Assembly (NCBI GenBank): GCA_020831485.1
Contig: JAFIGG010000039.1
Coordinates: 1-33,237, forward strand
Direction: 5' to 3'
DNA length: 33,237 bases
Source of the DNA: Opitutales bacterium
Lineage (GTDB): Bacteria > Verrucomicrobiota > Verrucomicrobiia > Opitutales > Oceanipulchritudinaceae
A model generated the notes under the pieces. The model made no database searches. It saw nothing but the letters and a program-made list of their open reading frames with translations, and was not told where the DNA came from. The translations under genes and the position numbers were made by a program. Shown here piece after piece: positions 1 to 6,387 of this stretch (its first letter is position 1; each line of letters starts with the position of its first letter).

Positions 1-546
1 GCTCCAGTTGGAATCGACCACGACACCCCCTAGTTCGGGTGCGGCATAAGATACCCGGCCAGCTGGAAAGAGCCCAAGCAGTCCACCGCCCCGCAAATGC
101 TCCATCGCCCGCTTGAGTCCGTGTCGATTTCTCCTTCGCGCTTCAGGACGGCGCGCCAGCGGATCCAGAGGAATGAATTTCTCCTCAAACCCCTGTATTG
201 AACACAATAAATCGTTGGCTAGAAACTTCCATTGCCCTGGTCGGATTTTTTCCATCAAGGCCACCAGCGCTAAAAACTCGATCCCTCCAAAAGGATGGTT
301 CGCGGCCAGAATCAAGGGTCCATTTATGGACCTGAGTTTGTCAAAGTCGACCTCGCTGAATTCCGCTTCGACCCCCACGTAGTCCAATGCACGACCTGAA
401 ATTGCGACCGCGTCGAAGGGCTCCCGCACACAGGTATCATGCATTTGCCGCAATGCCCGAAAACCCAGGGCACTCTCAAGCATCGGCTGAATCAGCCGAT
501 AGCACCTTCTTCTCAGGCCAGGCCGGATCAGGGCCGAGGTGTCCAT
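1..546 (-). CDS. Lysophospholipid acyltransferase (PlsC-like), 3' end cut by window
   Basis: The reading frame is open from 546 to the window edge without a stop, so at least 182 residues are present and the C-terminus is missing. Residues 83-90 read NHPFGGIE, matching the acyltransferase motif I (NHxxxxD/E) with catalytic His84. FPAG at 160-163 fits a later conserved block. PlsC-type enzymes acylate lysophospholipids or related lipids at the inner membrane; the exact acceptor cannot be told here. It is the last gene of a minus-strand set after the DinB-like and NRDE genes. An in-frame GTG at 567 overlaps the upstream TAG stop by one base (TAGTG) and could be the true start. I used the ATG at 546 because it is the first ATG. 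Confidence 0.8.
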   Translation of the reverse strand, partial: MDTSALIRPGLRRRCYRLIQPMLESALGFRALRQMHDTCVREPFDAVAISGRALDYVGVEAEFSEVDFDKLRSINGPLILAANHPFGGIEFLALVALMEKIRPGQWKFLANDLLCSIQGFEEKFIPLDPLARRPEARRRNRHGLKRAMEHLRGGGLLGLFPAGRVSYAAPELGGVVVDSNWS

Positions 547-566
547 AAAACTGTAGTTGCTTTCCA

Positions 567-1334
567 CTAATAACGCCCTGCTTGTTTCTGCGGTAATTCT
601 TCGCAAACCGTTAATTCAAGCTCCGGTGGCTGGGAATCTTTCACCCTGAAATAATCCATCCATGCCCACTCCACGGATAACTCAATCTGGGTCAGGCTAA
701 CTGTTCGCGCATCAGGCCGGGACATCAGCACGGACGTCTCGGGAGAACGGCTGTCATGCCAACGGTGGAAAGCCTGCAGGGCGGCGGGATTAGGCGACTC
801 CAGATCGCTTACAAAGCTCGTGTATGCATCTTTGCGGGCCTGCGCTACCCGGTCCTGCTCAAAGGATGAGGTGGACAGAAAACAGGGCGATGGGCGCTCA
901 ATCACCTGTAGCTCGGATCCATTCCAACACCTTATCCGGCAATCCCCCCTGGCATCCAGAGCAAGCAAGATAAACGGCTGATAGGTCTCCTCGGACAGCA
1001 GATTTTCCAAGCCATGTATGCATTCAGCCAAACCTCTCGATACTGCCAGATCCACCAGCAAAAGCCCACGACTGCGTACGGATTGCCCGCCCTCAGTCGA
1101 CACACCCAGCGCATCCTTTCCGTAGTAGTTGAGCACTGCAGCACACAAGCCCTTCTCATTGACCGATATCCAACTCCCCCCAGCCTGCGGATCGACTGGA
1201 GCCAGAAATCGAGCGCCGCCATCTTGTGGATTCCACAGCTTCGGGGCTTCGGCCTCAGGCCGGCTGCGCTGTTCATCCCGATTGAAAAAAACCTCGTACC
1301 CCCCTGGTTTGATTCGCCATGAAACTGTGCACAT
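567..1334 (-). CDS. NRDE/TANGO2 family protein
   Basis: This 255-residue protein begins Met-Cys-Thr and carries the hallmark NRDE at residues 18-21, followed by SRPEA. Both are diagnostic of the NRDE (TANGO2, former DUF833) family. A Cys directly after the initiator Met is conserved there and has been taken to suggest an Ntn-hydrolase-like fold with Cys2 as nucleophile. The biochemical role of bacterial members is not established; eukaryotic TANGO2 is linked to Golgi organisation, lipid and heme handling. The start lies 10 bp after the DinB-like gene's stop, and its stop touches a possible start of the acyltransferase, so the three are probably co-transcribed. A lipid-related context would fit the acyltransferase neighbour, but that is inference. 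Confidence 0.85.
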   Translation of the reverse strand: MCTVSWRIKPGGYEVFFNRDEQRSRPEAEAPKLWNPQDGGARFLAPVDPQAGGSWISVNEKGLCAAVLNYYGKDALGVSTEGGQSVRSRGLLLVDLAVSRGLAECIHGLENLLSEETYQPFILLALDARGDCRIRCWNGSELQVIERPSPCFLSTSSFEQDRVAQARKDAYTSFVSDLESPNPAALQAFHRWHDSRSPETSVLMSRPDARTVSLTQIELSVEWAWMDYFRVKDSQPPELELTVCEELPQKQAGRY

Positions 1335-1344
1335 ACCTGAATCC

Positions 1345-1881
1345 CTATCGCTGCTGGCAGACTTGGGGCGCCTGCCTGTATTTAACTGTGGATGGAGCTA
1401 CGCCGAATCCGGAGGGAAGCTCAAGCCCCCGCATACGGCAAATGACACCGATTAAGGCATAGTGGTGAACGGCGTGAACCACCGCATATACCGCTTCGCG
1501 GGCCAAAGTAGTGTCGACCCATGGGGAACCATCGTCCAGGCAGGAAACCCTGCAGCGCAGCTTCACTGATCGGGCCAGTCCTTTAGCCTCCATTTGCTCC
1601 AGCTGATCCAAGAGTGCAAAAGTGGTCTGCAGAGCCTGCTCACGGTCGGTCTCGAGAACAGGATCCCGCTTGCGGGCATCGTAATCCAAATGATCACCCT
1701 CAGTCACCAAGTTCTGAAAATGCTCCAGGCAATGCCGGTAGTGGCCACCAATTGAGGCGTCATAGACATCTGGAATCCTTTCCCTATAGAGAGAATCGGA
1801 CAGCAATTCCAACAACTCCGCACCCTGCCGAAGCGTTTCAATCAATGCGGATTTAATGTGCTCTTTATCAGATGCTGTCAT
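1345..1881 (-). CDS. DinB-like four-helix metal-binding protein
   Basis: A 178-residue, mostly helical protein. His47, His50 and His54 (GHYRHCLEH) sit on one predicted helix and His136, His139 and His140 (VHAVHH) on another. This spacing resembles the three-His metal site of the DinB/YfiT superfamily. Members include thiol transferases and many uncharacterised proteins; no substrate can be inferred. It is the first gene of the minus-strand set, 58 nt or so downstream of a predicted sigma-70-like promoter. The ATG at 1881 has no clear Shine-Dalgarno sequence. Assignment to the superfamily is fairly secure from the His pattern, the function is not. Confidence 0.7.
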   Translation of the reverse strand: MTASDKEHIKSALIETLRQGAELLELLSDSLYRERIPDVYDASIGGHYRHCLEHFQNLVTEGDHLDYDARKRDPVLETDREQALQTTFALLDQLEQMEAKGLARSVKLRCRVSCLDDGSPWVDTTLAREAVYAVVHAVHHYALIGVICRMRGLELPSGFGVAPSTVKYRQAPQVCQQR

Positions 1882-1945
1882 CAGTCAAAATTCATGCTTA
1901 AGCAGAGCCTTGTCGGGTTCATCCATGCCGGACGAACAGGCAGCC

Positions 1946-1976
1946 ATTATATTCCATGCATCATCCCCGGTGCCAA
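1946..1976 (-). promoter_or_regulatory. Predicted sigma-70-type promoter for the DinB/NRDE/acyltransferase genes
   Basis: On the minus strand a perfect TATAAT (1951-1946) lies 19 bp from TTGGCA (1976-1971). The -10 box is ideal and the spacer is slightly long. Transcription would start near 1939, giving a leader of about 58 nt before the ATG at 1881. Confidence 0.5.
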
Positions 1977-2050
1977 GGTAATACTCGTTTAAACAATGAC
2001 CCGCGGCAGTTCTCCCCCAAAGCCCTATTGCGCATTCAGTCACTTAACCC

Positions 2051-2075
2051 GGAATAAAGCCCCAACCGAATCGTC
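2051..2075 (+). promoter_or_regulatory. Predicted ECF-sigma-type promoter upstream of the sigma gene
   Basis: GGAAT (2051-2055) and CGTC (2072-2075) are separated by exactly 16 bp. This matches the common ECF sigma consensus GGAAC-N16/17-CGTC. The sigma ATG is at 2087, so a start site 7-10 bp after the -10 element would leave only a few leader bases. The arrangement suggests the sigma factor transcribes its own operon. Confidence 0.6.
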
Positions 2076-2086
2076 TCAAAGTTCAG

Positions 2087-2629
2087 ATGCATCCGGATAA
2101 CTTCAATCAAATCGTCCACGAATGGTATGATCCGCTCTACCGCTTCGCACTTTCCCTGTGTCGCAATCCGGACGAAGCACTCGACCTGACTCAAAGCGCC
2201 TTTCACAAGCTCGCCGGGAACGCCAAATCGATTAAAGATGGAACCAAGGTGAAGTCCTGGCTGTTCACCGTAACCTACCGCGAGTTCCTGGACCAGTACC
2301 GCAAATCTCAGCGTTTTCCCTCGACCTCTCTCGACCTGGTCGCAGAACCCAGACAAAAAAACCAAAAGACACCCGGAAGCTCCGTTGACGCCGCTGAAAT
2401 GATGACCGTTTTGAGCGCGATGGACGAAAAGTTCCGCGCTCCACTGAGCCTGTTTTATATCGAATCCTTTTCATACAAAGAAATTGCCGAAGTTCTTGAA
2501 ATCCCGATCGGGACGGTCATGTCACGCTTACGGCGCGGCAAAGACCGGCTGCGTCAGCAACTCGAAGCAGGTGCCGCAAACCAGGCGTCCGAACCCATTC
2601 CTTTCCGTAAGGAGGCCAACAATGGATAA
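2087..2629 (+). CDS. ECF-type RNA polymerase sigma factor (sigma-70 family)
   Basis: This 180-residue protein has only regions 2 and 4 of sigma-70, the ECF layout. The N-terminal part (YDPLYRFALSLCRNPDEA, then LTQSAFHKL) is region 2, which binds the -10 element and core polymerase. The C-terminal part (FSYKEIAEVLEIPIGTVMSRLRRGKDRL) is the region 4 helix-turn-helix that reads the -35 element. The linker is short. It is followed by an overlapping gene for a single-pass membrane protein that is likely its regulator. No Shine-Dalgarno sequence precedes the ATG, and a candidate ECF promoter ends about 12 bp upstream, so the message may be nearly leaderless. The inducing signal is unknown. Confidence 0.93.
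   Translation: MHPDNFNQIVHEWYDPLYRFALSLCRNPDEALDLTQSAFHKLAGNAKSIKDGTKVKSWLFTVTYREFLDQYRKSQRFPSTSLDLVAEPRQKNQKTPGSSVDAAEMMTVLSAMDEKFRAPLSLFYIESFSYKEIAEVLEIPIGTVMSRLRRGKDRLRQQLEAGAANQASEPIPFRKEANNG
2609..2615 (+). promoter_or_regulatory. Strong Shine-Dalgarno sequence for the sigma partner gene
   Basis: AAGGAGG lies 6 nt before the ATG at 2622, inside the 3' end of the sigma gene. It is one of very few strong ribosome sites in the window and decides the start of the next gene over longer upstream frames. Confidence 0.85.
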
Positions 2630-3368
2630 CCTCACAGCCAAAGAAATTCTCAGCGCCTACCGCGCAAGTGGTGCAGACGCACAAGATCCCAATTTTAAGG
2701 GAGCGCTCGACCAATGCCGCCGAGATCCGGAGATGGAGGCATGGTTTGAATCCGAGCAGTCTTTCGACCGCAAGATGGCCCGGGCCTTCGAATCCGTCCG
2801 GGGTCCCGTTGAAGGCAAACGCTCAATCATGACGACGGTCTCCTTCAGTCAGCCGACGACCTCCGATCAAAACCGACGCAGGTGGTTCGGTGGAAGGATA
2901 GCAATCGGAATAGCAGCGGTTTTGCTCATTTCCCTGTCGATCTTCAGCCTGATGCCGGATCCAGGCGGACGGTTCGATGAATCCGATTTCAGCCTGGCAC
3001 GATTGGCTGACAGCGCAATGCCCCTGCAGTTCAAGGCATCCGATCCAGCGGAGCTGAAGACCTGGCTCGCTAGTCAGTCCGCCCCACAACCCGCCCAACT
3101 GCCGGATGTTTTCGAGAGCGCCCGCGCCGCCGGCTGCAAGGTCTTCCTCGGCAGAGACGGAAGCAAAATCAGCTTGATCTGCTACGAAATCGACGGGCAG
3201 ATCGTCCACGTTTTCAGCTTTGACGAGCGCAGCCGAAATCTCCTTCAGGGAGCGGAGAATGAATGGTGGCAGGAAGATGGATGGAACATGGTCGCCCTGA
3301 ACCATGGCTCCAGCCCCATCGCCCTCGCCACCCGAGGCAGCAAAGACCTGCTTAAGGCTTATCTTTAG
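2622..3368 (+). CDS. Single-pass membrane protein, probable anti-sigma factor
   Basis: The protein is 248 residues when started at the ATG that follows a perfect AAGGAGG; the start overlaps the sigma stop by 8 nt, implying coupled translation. Residues 1-90 are hydrophilic and cytoplasmic. About 92-111 form one membrane span (IAIGIAAVLLISLSIFSL). The remaining roughly 135 residues would be periplasmic and include GCKVF, KISLICYEIDG and VHVFSF segments. The classical zinc anti-sigma signature HxxxCxxC is absent, with only Cys32 in the cytoplasmic part. Position, topology and coupling support an anti-sigma or sensor role; this is inference, since I cannot assign a named domain. Confidence 0.75.
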   Translation: MDNLTAKEILSAYRASGADAQDPNFKGALDQCRRDPEMEAWFESEQSFDRKMARAFESVRGPVEGKRSIMTTVSFSQPTTSDQNRRRWFGGRIAIGIAAVLLISLSIFSLMPDPGGRFDESDFSLARLADSAMPLQFKASDPAELKTWLASQSAPQPAQLPDVFESARAAGCKVFLGRDGSKISLICYEIDGQIVHVFSFDERSRNLLQGAENEWWQEDGWNMVALNHGSSPIALATRGSKDLLKAYL

Positions 3369-3425
3369 AACGAATCGACATTCAACCCCAAATTCATCGC
3401 CCCCGATTCGATTGTTAATAAAAAC

Positions 3426-3551
3426 CTATCAATCAGCATTTTAGGTCAAAAACCGGGGTGCCTGGCACCAAATAGAACCCCCTGACTTGGTTTTATGTAA
3501 GAAGCTATCAATCAGCATCTTAGCATAAAAATCGGAGTGCCTGGCACCAAA
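3426..3551 (+). repeat. Two 47-bp direct repeats, each carrying a GTGCCTGGCAC palindrome
   Basis: Copy 1 spans 3426-3472 and copy 2 spans 3505-3551. They have equal length and differ at only a few bases. Both begin CTATCAATCAGCAT and end in GTGCCTGGCACCAAA. The 11-bp palindrome GTGCCTGGCAC is at 3458-3468 and 3537-3547. Copy 1 extends it to GGTGCCTGGCACC. The layout resembles short interspersed or REP-like elements. No transposase is present nearby. The rest of 3369-3640 is AT-rich and shows no gene. Confidence 0.8.
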
Positions 3552-3601
3552 CAAAATCCCTTCCAATCCCTCGAATCGAGTCGAGAAGCACCATTTTATG
3601 T

Positions 3602-3626
3602 TATTTTAAAGTTGAACTTTAAAATA
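3602..3626. promoter_or_regulatory. Perfect 25-bp AT-rich palindrome before the DUF4143 ATPase
   Basis: Arms TATTTTAAAGTT (3602-3613) and AACTTTAAAATA (3615-3626) are exact reverse complements around one central G. The palindrome ends 14 bp before the ATG at 3641. It may be an operator or a promoter-overlapping binding site. A terminator is unlikely because the stem is AT-only and no gene runs into it closely. Confidence 0.6.
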
Positions 3627-3640
3627 CTCAAAACATCACT

Positions 3641-4840
3641 ATGGGTATGGTCTCGAAAACCAAAAGTAGAGATGAATGGATCCAGCGGGAACTAAGAGAG
3701 CCGCTGCTGCTGAGCGCGCGGCACTACCCGATCGTGACGGTGCTTGGGCCTCGCCAGTCCGGCAAAACGACTCTGGTCCGCTCCGCTTTTCCGGATCATA
3801 CCTATTGCAATATGGAGGACCCGGAGTTGCGGGCCTTGGCAACAGCGGACCCCAAAGAGTTTTTACACCGTCACCGTGCACCGCTGATTCTAGACGAGGT
3901 GCAACGTGTCCCGGAAATTCTGAGTCTGCTACAGGTCCATGTGGACGAGCGACCATCCGAAAAAGGTGTCTTCATCTTGACCGGTTCGCACCAACCAAGG
4001 CTCCGGGAAAGCATCAGCCAATCGCTTGCCGGGCGGACCTCGATTCTCAAATTGCTCCCGCTCTCTATTGCCGAATTGACTTCGGCTGACGTAAAGCAAG
4101 ATCGGGATGAATGGCTGACCCGCGGCTGCCTGCCTCGCCTTTACCGGGACGCCTTACCCGCCAATGACCTCTACCGAAATTACTATGAAACCTACGTCGA
4201 GCGGGACGTGCGTCAGCTAATCGAGCTGCGGAACATTCAGGCCTTTGAGCTCTTTATGAAATTGCTGGCGGGGCGTATCGGACAGGTTCTTAATCTGCAT
4301 GCACTCGCCGGAGAGGTTGGGGTCAGCTCACCGACTCTGCGCGAATGGCTTTCAGTGTTAGAGGCCTCATTTGTAGTCTTTCGCCTGCCGCCTTACTATG
4401 AGAACTTCGGCAAACGCTTTATCAAATCGCCAAAACTCTACTTTACTGAGCCGGGCCTCGCAGCCTACCTGCTGGAAATTCGCACTCCAGAGCAAATGAG
4501 CCGAGACCCCCTTCTCGGCAGCCTCTTCGAAAACCTCGTCGTCATCGAAGCTCTCAAAGCACGCTGGAACCACGGACTCGACGCAGATCTGTATTACTTC
4601 CGGGATCAAGCAGGTTTTGAAATCGATCTGATCCTATCGCGCCAGCGCCGATTGTTTCCGGCGGAGATTAAAGCGGCTCGCACCTTTCGAACAGAGCACT
4701 TCAAAAACCTCGAAAAATTCGCTACGTGGAATGAATCGATCGAGCCAGGAGCAGTGATCTACGCGGGAGACCAAGAGCAGGTGGTGAGCGGAATGTCGCT
4801 GCTGCCTTTCGGAAAAACTGCCTCGTATTTCGGACCATAG
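3641..4840 (+). CDS. AAA+ family ATPase with C-terminal DUF4143
   Basis: This 399-residue protein has a Walker A motif GPRQSGKT (36-43), a Walker B motif LILDEVQ (82-88) and a sensor-like LTGSH near 125. The second half has the usual DUF4143 features: an ERDVR segment, a winged-helix-like stretch (LAGEVGVSSPTLREWLSVLEASFVVF) and a nuclease-fold-like end (YFRDQAGFEIDLIL...AEIKA). Such ATPases are widespread, often on accessory DNA, and their cellular role is mostly unknown. The C-terminal D-E-K pattern hints at a PD-(D/E)xK-like fold. The gene stands alone, with repeats and a palindrome upstream, which fits an acquired gene. No Shine-Dalgarno sequence precedes ATG 3641; a second ATG is at 3647. 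Confidence 0.9.
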   Translation: MGMVSKTKSRDEWIQRELREPLLLSARHYPIVTVLGPRQSGKTTLVRSAFPDHTYCNMEDPELRALATADPKEFLHRHRAPLILDEVQRVPEILSLLQVHVDERPSEKGVFILTGSHQPRLRESISQSLAGRTSILKLLPLSIAELTSADVKQDRDEWLTRGCLPRLYRDALPANDLYRNYYETYVERDVRQLIELRNIQAFELFMKLLAGRIGQVLNLHALAGEVGVSSPTLREWLSVLEASFVVFRLPPYYENFGKRFIKSPKLYFTEPGLAAYLLEIRTPEQMSRDPLLGSLFENLVVIEALKARWNHGLDADLYYFRDQAGFEIDLILSRQRRLFPAEIKAARTFRTEHFKNLEKFATWNESIEPGAVIYAGDQEQVVSGMSLLPFGKTASYFGP

Positions 4841-4983
4841 GAAATGGCTGGCACGCGCTAGTGGTTCGACCATTAGTGGTGCGAGCCGTAGGGAGCATCT
4901 GCTTATACGCTTGGTCATTGACCCATTGCGGGGAGCTTACAAGACTCCTGTTCTGCTCTCTACTCGTCTGCACCGCCTTTCTA

Positions 4984-6330
4984 ATGAAGACCGCTCAGAA
5001 TCCAGATTCAGGCACCCAGGTTCGGGCCCCTAAGCGGGAAATTTTCGGCTGGGCGATGTTTGATTTCGCAAATCAGGCCTACACTCTGCTGATTTTGACG
5101 GTTGTCTTTGGCGATCTCTTCACCCGTGTGATCGTCGCTGATGGACCCGACTATCGGCTGGGCAATCTGCTGTGGAGTGTATCGCTGGCCATCAGCTACC
5201 TGCTGGTCGTACTCAGTGGCCCGTTTTTTGGGGCGGTTATGGACTACACCCGGACCAAGAAGTGCTTTCTTTTCGCGAGTTACCTGTTGACGGTCGTCTG
5301 CACGGCTCTGCTGTATTTTGTCGCTCCGGGCTATGCCTTGCTGGGTATGCTGCTGATCATCCTGTCCAATTTCGGCTATTCCTCGGGTATGTCCTTCATA
5401 TCCAGCTTTCTGCCCGACCTGGGCCCCAAGCGCGATCTCGGATGGATTTCGGGGCTGGGCTGGGCACTTGGCTATGTTGGCGGCATGTGCTCAGCGGTAT
5501 TTGTCCTGATGGTTCTGGGTGATGTTACGGCAGAAAACTTCGATCGAATTCGCTGGGTCGGGCCATGGGCGGCCTTCTTTTTTCTAGTAGCCGCCCTCCC
5601 CACTTTTATTTTTCTCAAGGAGAGAGGTCGCCGTCAAAAACCCCCGCAAGGCATTAGCTACCCTGCCCTAGGGTTCAGCCGGGTTCGCCAAACCCTCATG
5701 GATGCCCGTCGCTACCACAACCTGTGGTGGCTTTTCGTTTCGGTGTTTTTTGCCATGAGCGGCACTTCACTGGTCATTACCTTCTCCTTTATATACGGAT
5801 CACAGGTCGTGGGATGGGATGAATCTGTGCGCGTGCTCATGTTTGTCATTGTTCAAATCACCGCAGCCATCGGTGCCCTGAGTTTTGGGTTCCTACAGCA
5901 TCGAATCGGCCCCCAGCGCACATACCAAATCACCCTGGGTCTGTGGATTGCCGCCATTGTACTGATCTTCGCCACTCCAGAGCTGGAGGGTTGGCTCCAC
6001 AGCATCTTCGGACTCGAGTGGCAGGCCCAGCACATTTTTCTCGTGGTGGGTTGCGTTGCCGGGATCTCGCTTGGCTCTTGCCAATCGGCCATTCGCACCC
6101 TCGTCGGTGTGCTCGCTCCATCTGGCCGCACCGCTGAGTTTTTCGGTTTCTGGGGCCTCAGCGTGCAACTGGCCAGCGCCTTCAGCCTGCTTGCTTTGGG
6201 CCTGTTGCAAGCGCTTGTCGGGCTACAGCTAGCCGTACTCCTTTGTGCCGTCTTCTTCAGCCTGGCGTTGGTTCTGAGCGGCAAGTTTAGCGATTCACCG
6301 GGAAATACAGCCGGAGGGGAATCTCAATGA
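4984..6330 (+). CDS. MFS transporter, UMF1/Atg22-like family
   Basis: The protein is 448 residues from the ATG at 4984 and has about 12 hydrophobic segments. The N-terminus reads EIFGWAMFDFANQAY, closely matching the UMF1 family signature WALYDFANSAY shared with the yeast vacuolar effluxer Atg22. A cytoplasmic loop follows TM6 (KERGRRQKPP), as in MFS proteins. The substrate of bacterial UMF1 proteins is unknown; amino-acid efflux is the usual guess by analogy. The frame is open from 4861, but the extra 41 residues look unlike the family, so I chose the later Met. The copper ATPase begins 57 bp downstream on the same strand; a functional link is not evident. Confidence 0.88.
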   Translation: MKTAQNPDSGTQVRAPKREIFGWAMFDFANQAYTLLILTVVFGDLFTRVIVADGPDYRLGNLLWSVSLAISYLLVVLSGPFFGAVMDYTRTKKCFLFASYLLTVVCTALLYFVAPGYALLGMLLIILSNFGYSSGMSFISSFLPDLGPKRDLGWISGLGWALGYVGGMCSAVFVLMVLGDVTAENFDRIRWVGPWAAFFFLVAALPTFIFLKERGRRQKPPQGISYPALGFSRVRQTLMDARRYHNLWWLFVSVFFAMSGTSLVITFSFIYGSQVVGWDESVRVLMFVIVQITAAIGALSFGFLQHRIGPQRTYQITLGLWIAAIVLIFATPELEGWLHSIFGLEWQAQHIFLVVGCVAGISLGSCQSAIRTLVGVLAPSGRTAEFFGFWGLSVQLASAFSLLALGLLQALVGLQLAVLLCAVFFSLALVLSGKFSDSPGNTAGGESQ

Positions 6331-6331
6331 C

Positions 6332-6348
6332 GCTTTGACTATCAAAGC
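6332..6348. promoter_or_regulatory. 17-bp palindrome between the MFS and copper ATPase genes
   Basis: GCTTTGA (6332-6338) and TCAAAGC (6342-6348) are exact inverted repeats around CTA. The site starts right after the MFS stop and lies 40 bp before the CopA start. It could bind a regulator of the ATPase gene. It lacks a T-run, so it is a poor terminator. Confidence 0.35.
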
Positions 6349-6387
6349 AAGACAGCCATCCATACCCCAAAGAACACAAACCATTCT

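Noticed and set aside
3426-3551. CRISPR array
   Set aside because: There are only two repeat copies, the repeats are 47 bp with an internal palindrome, only one 32-bp gap exists and no cas genes are present.
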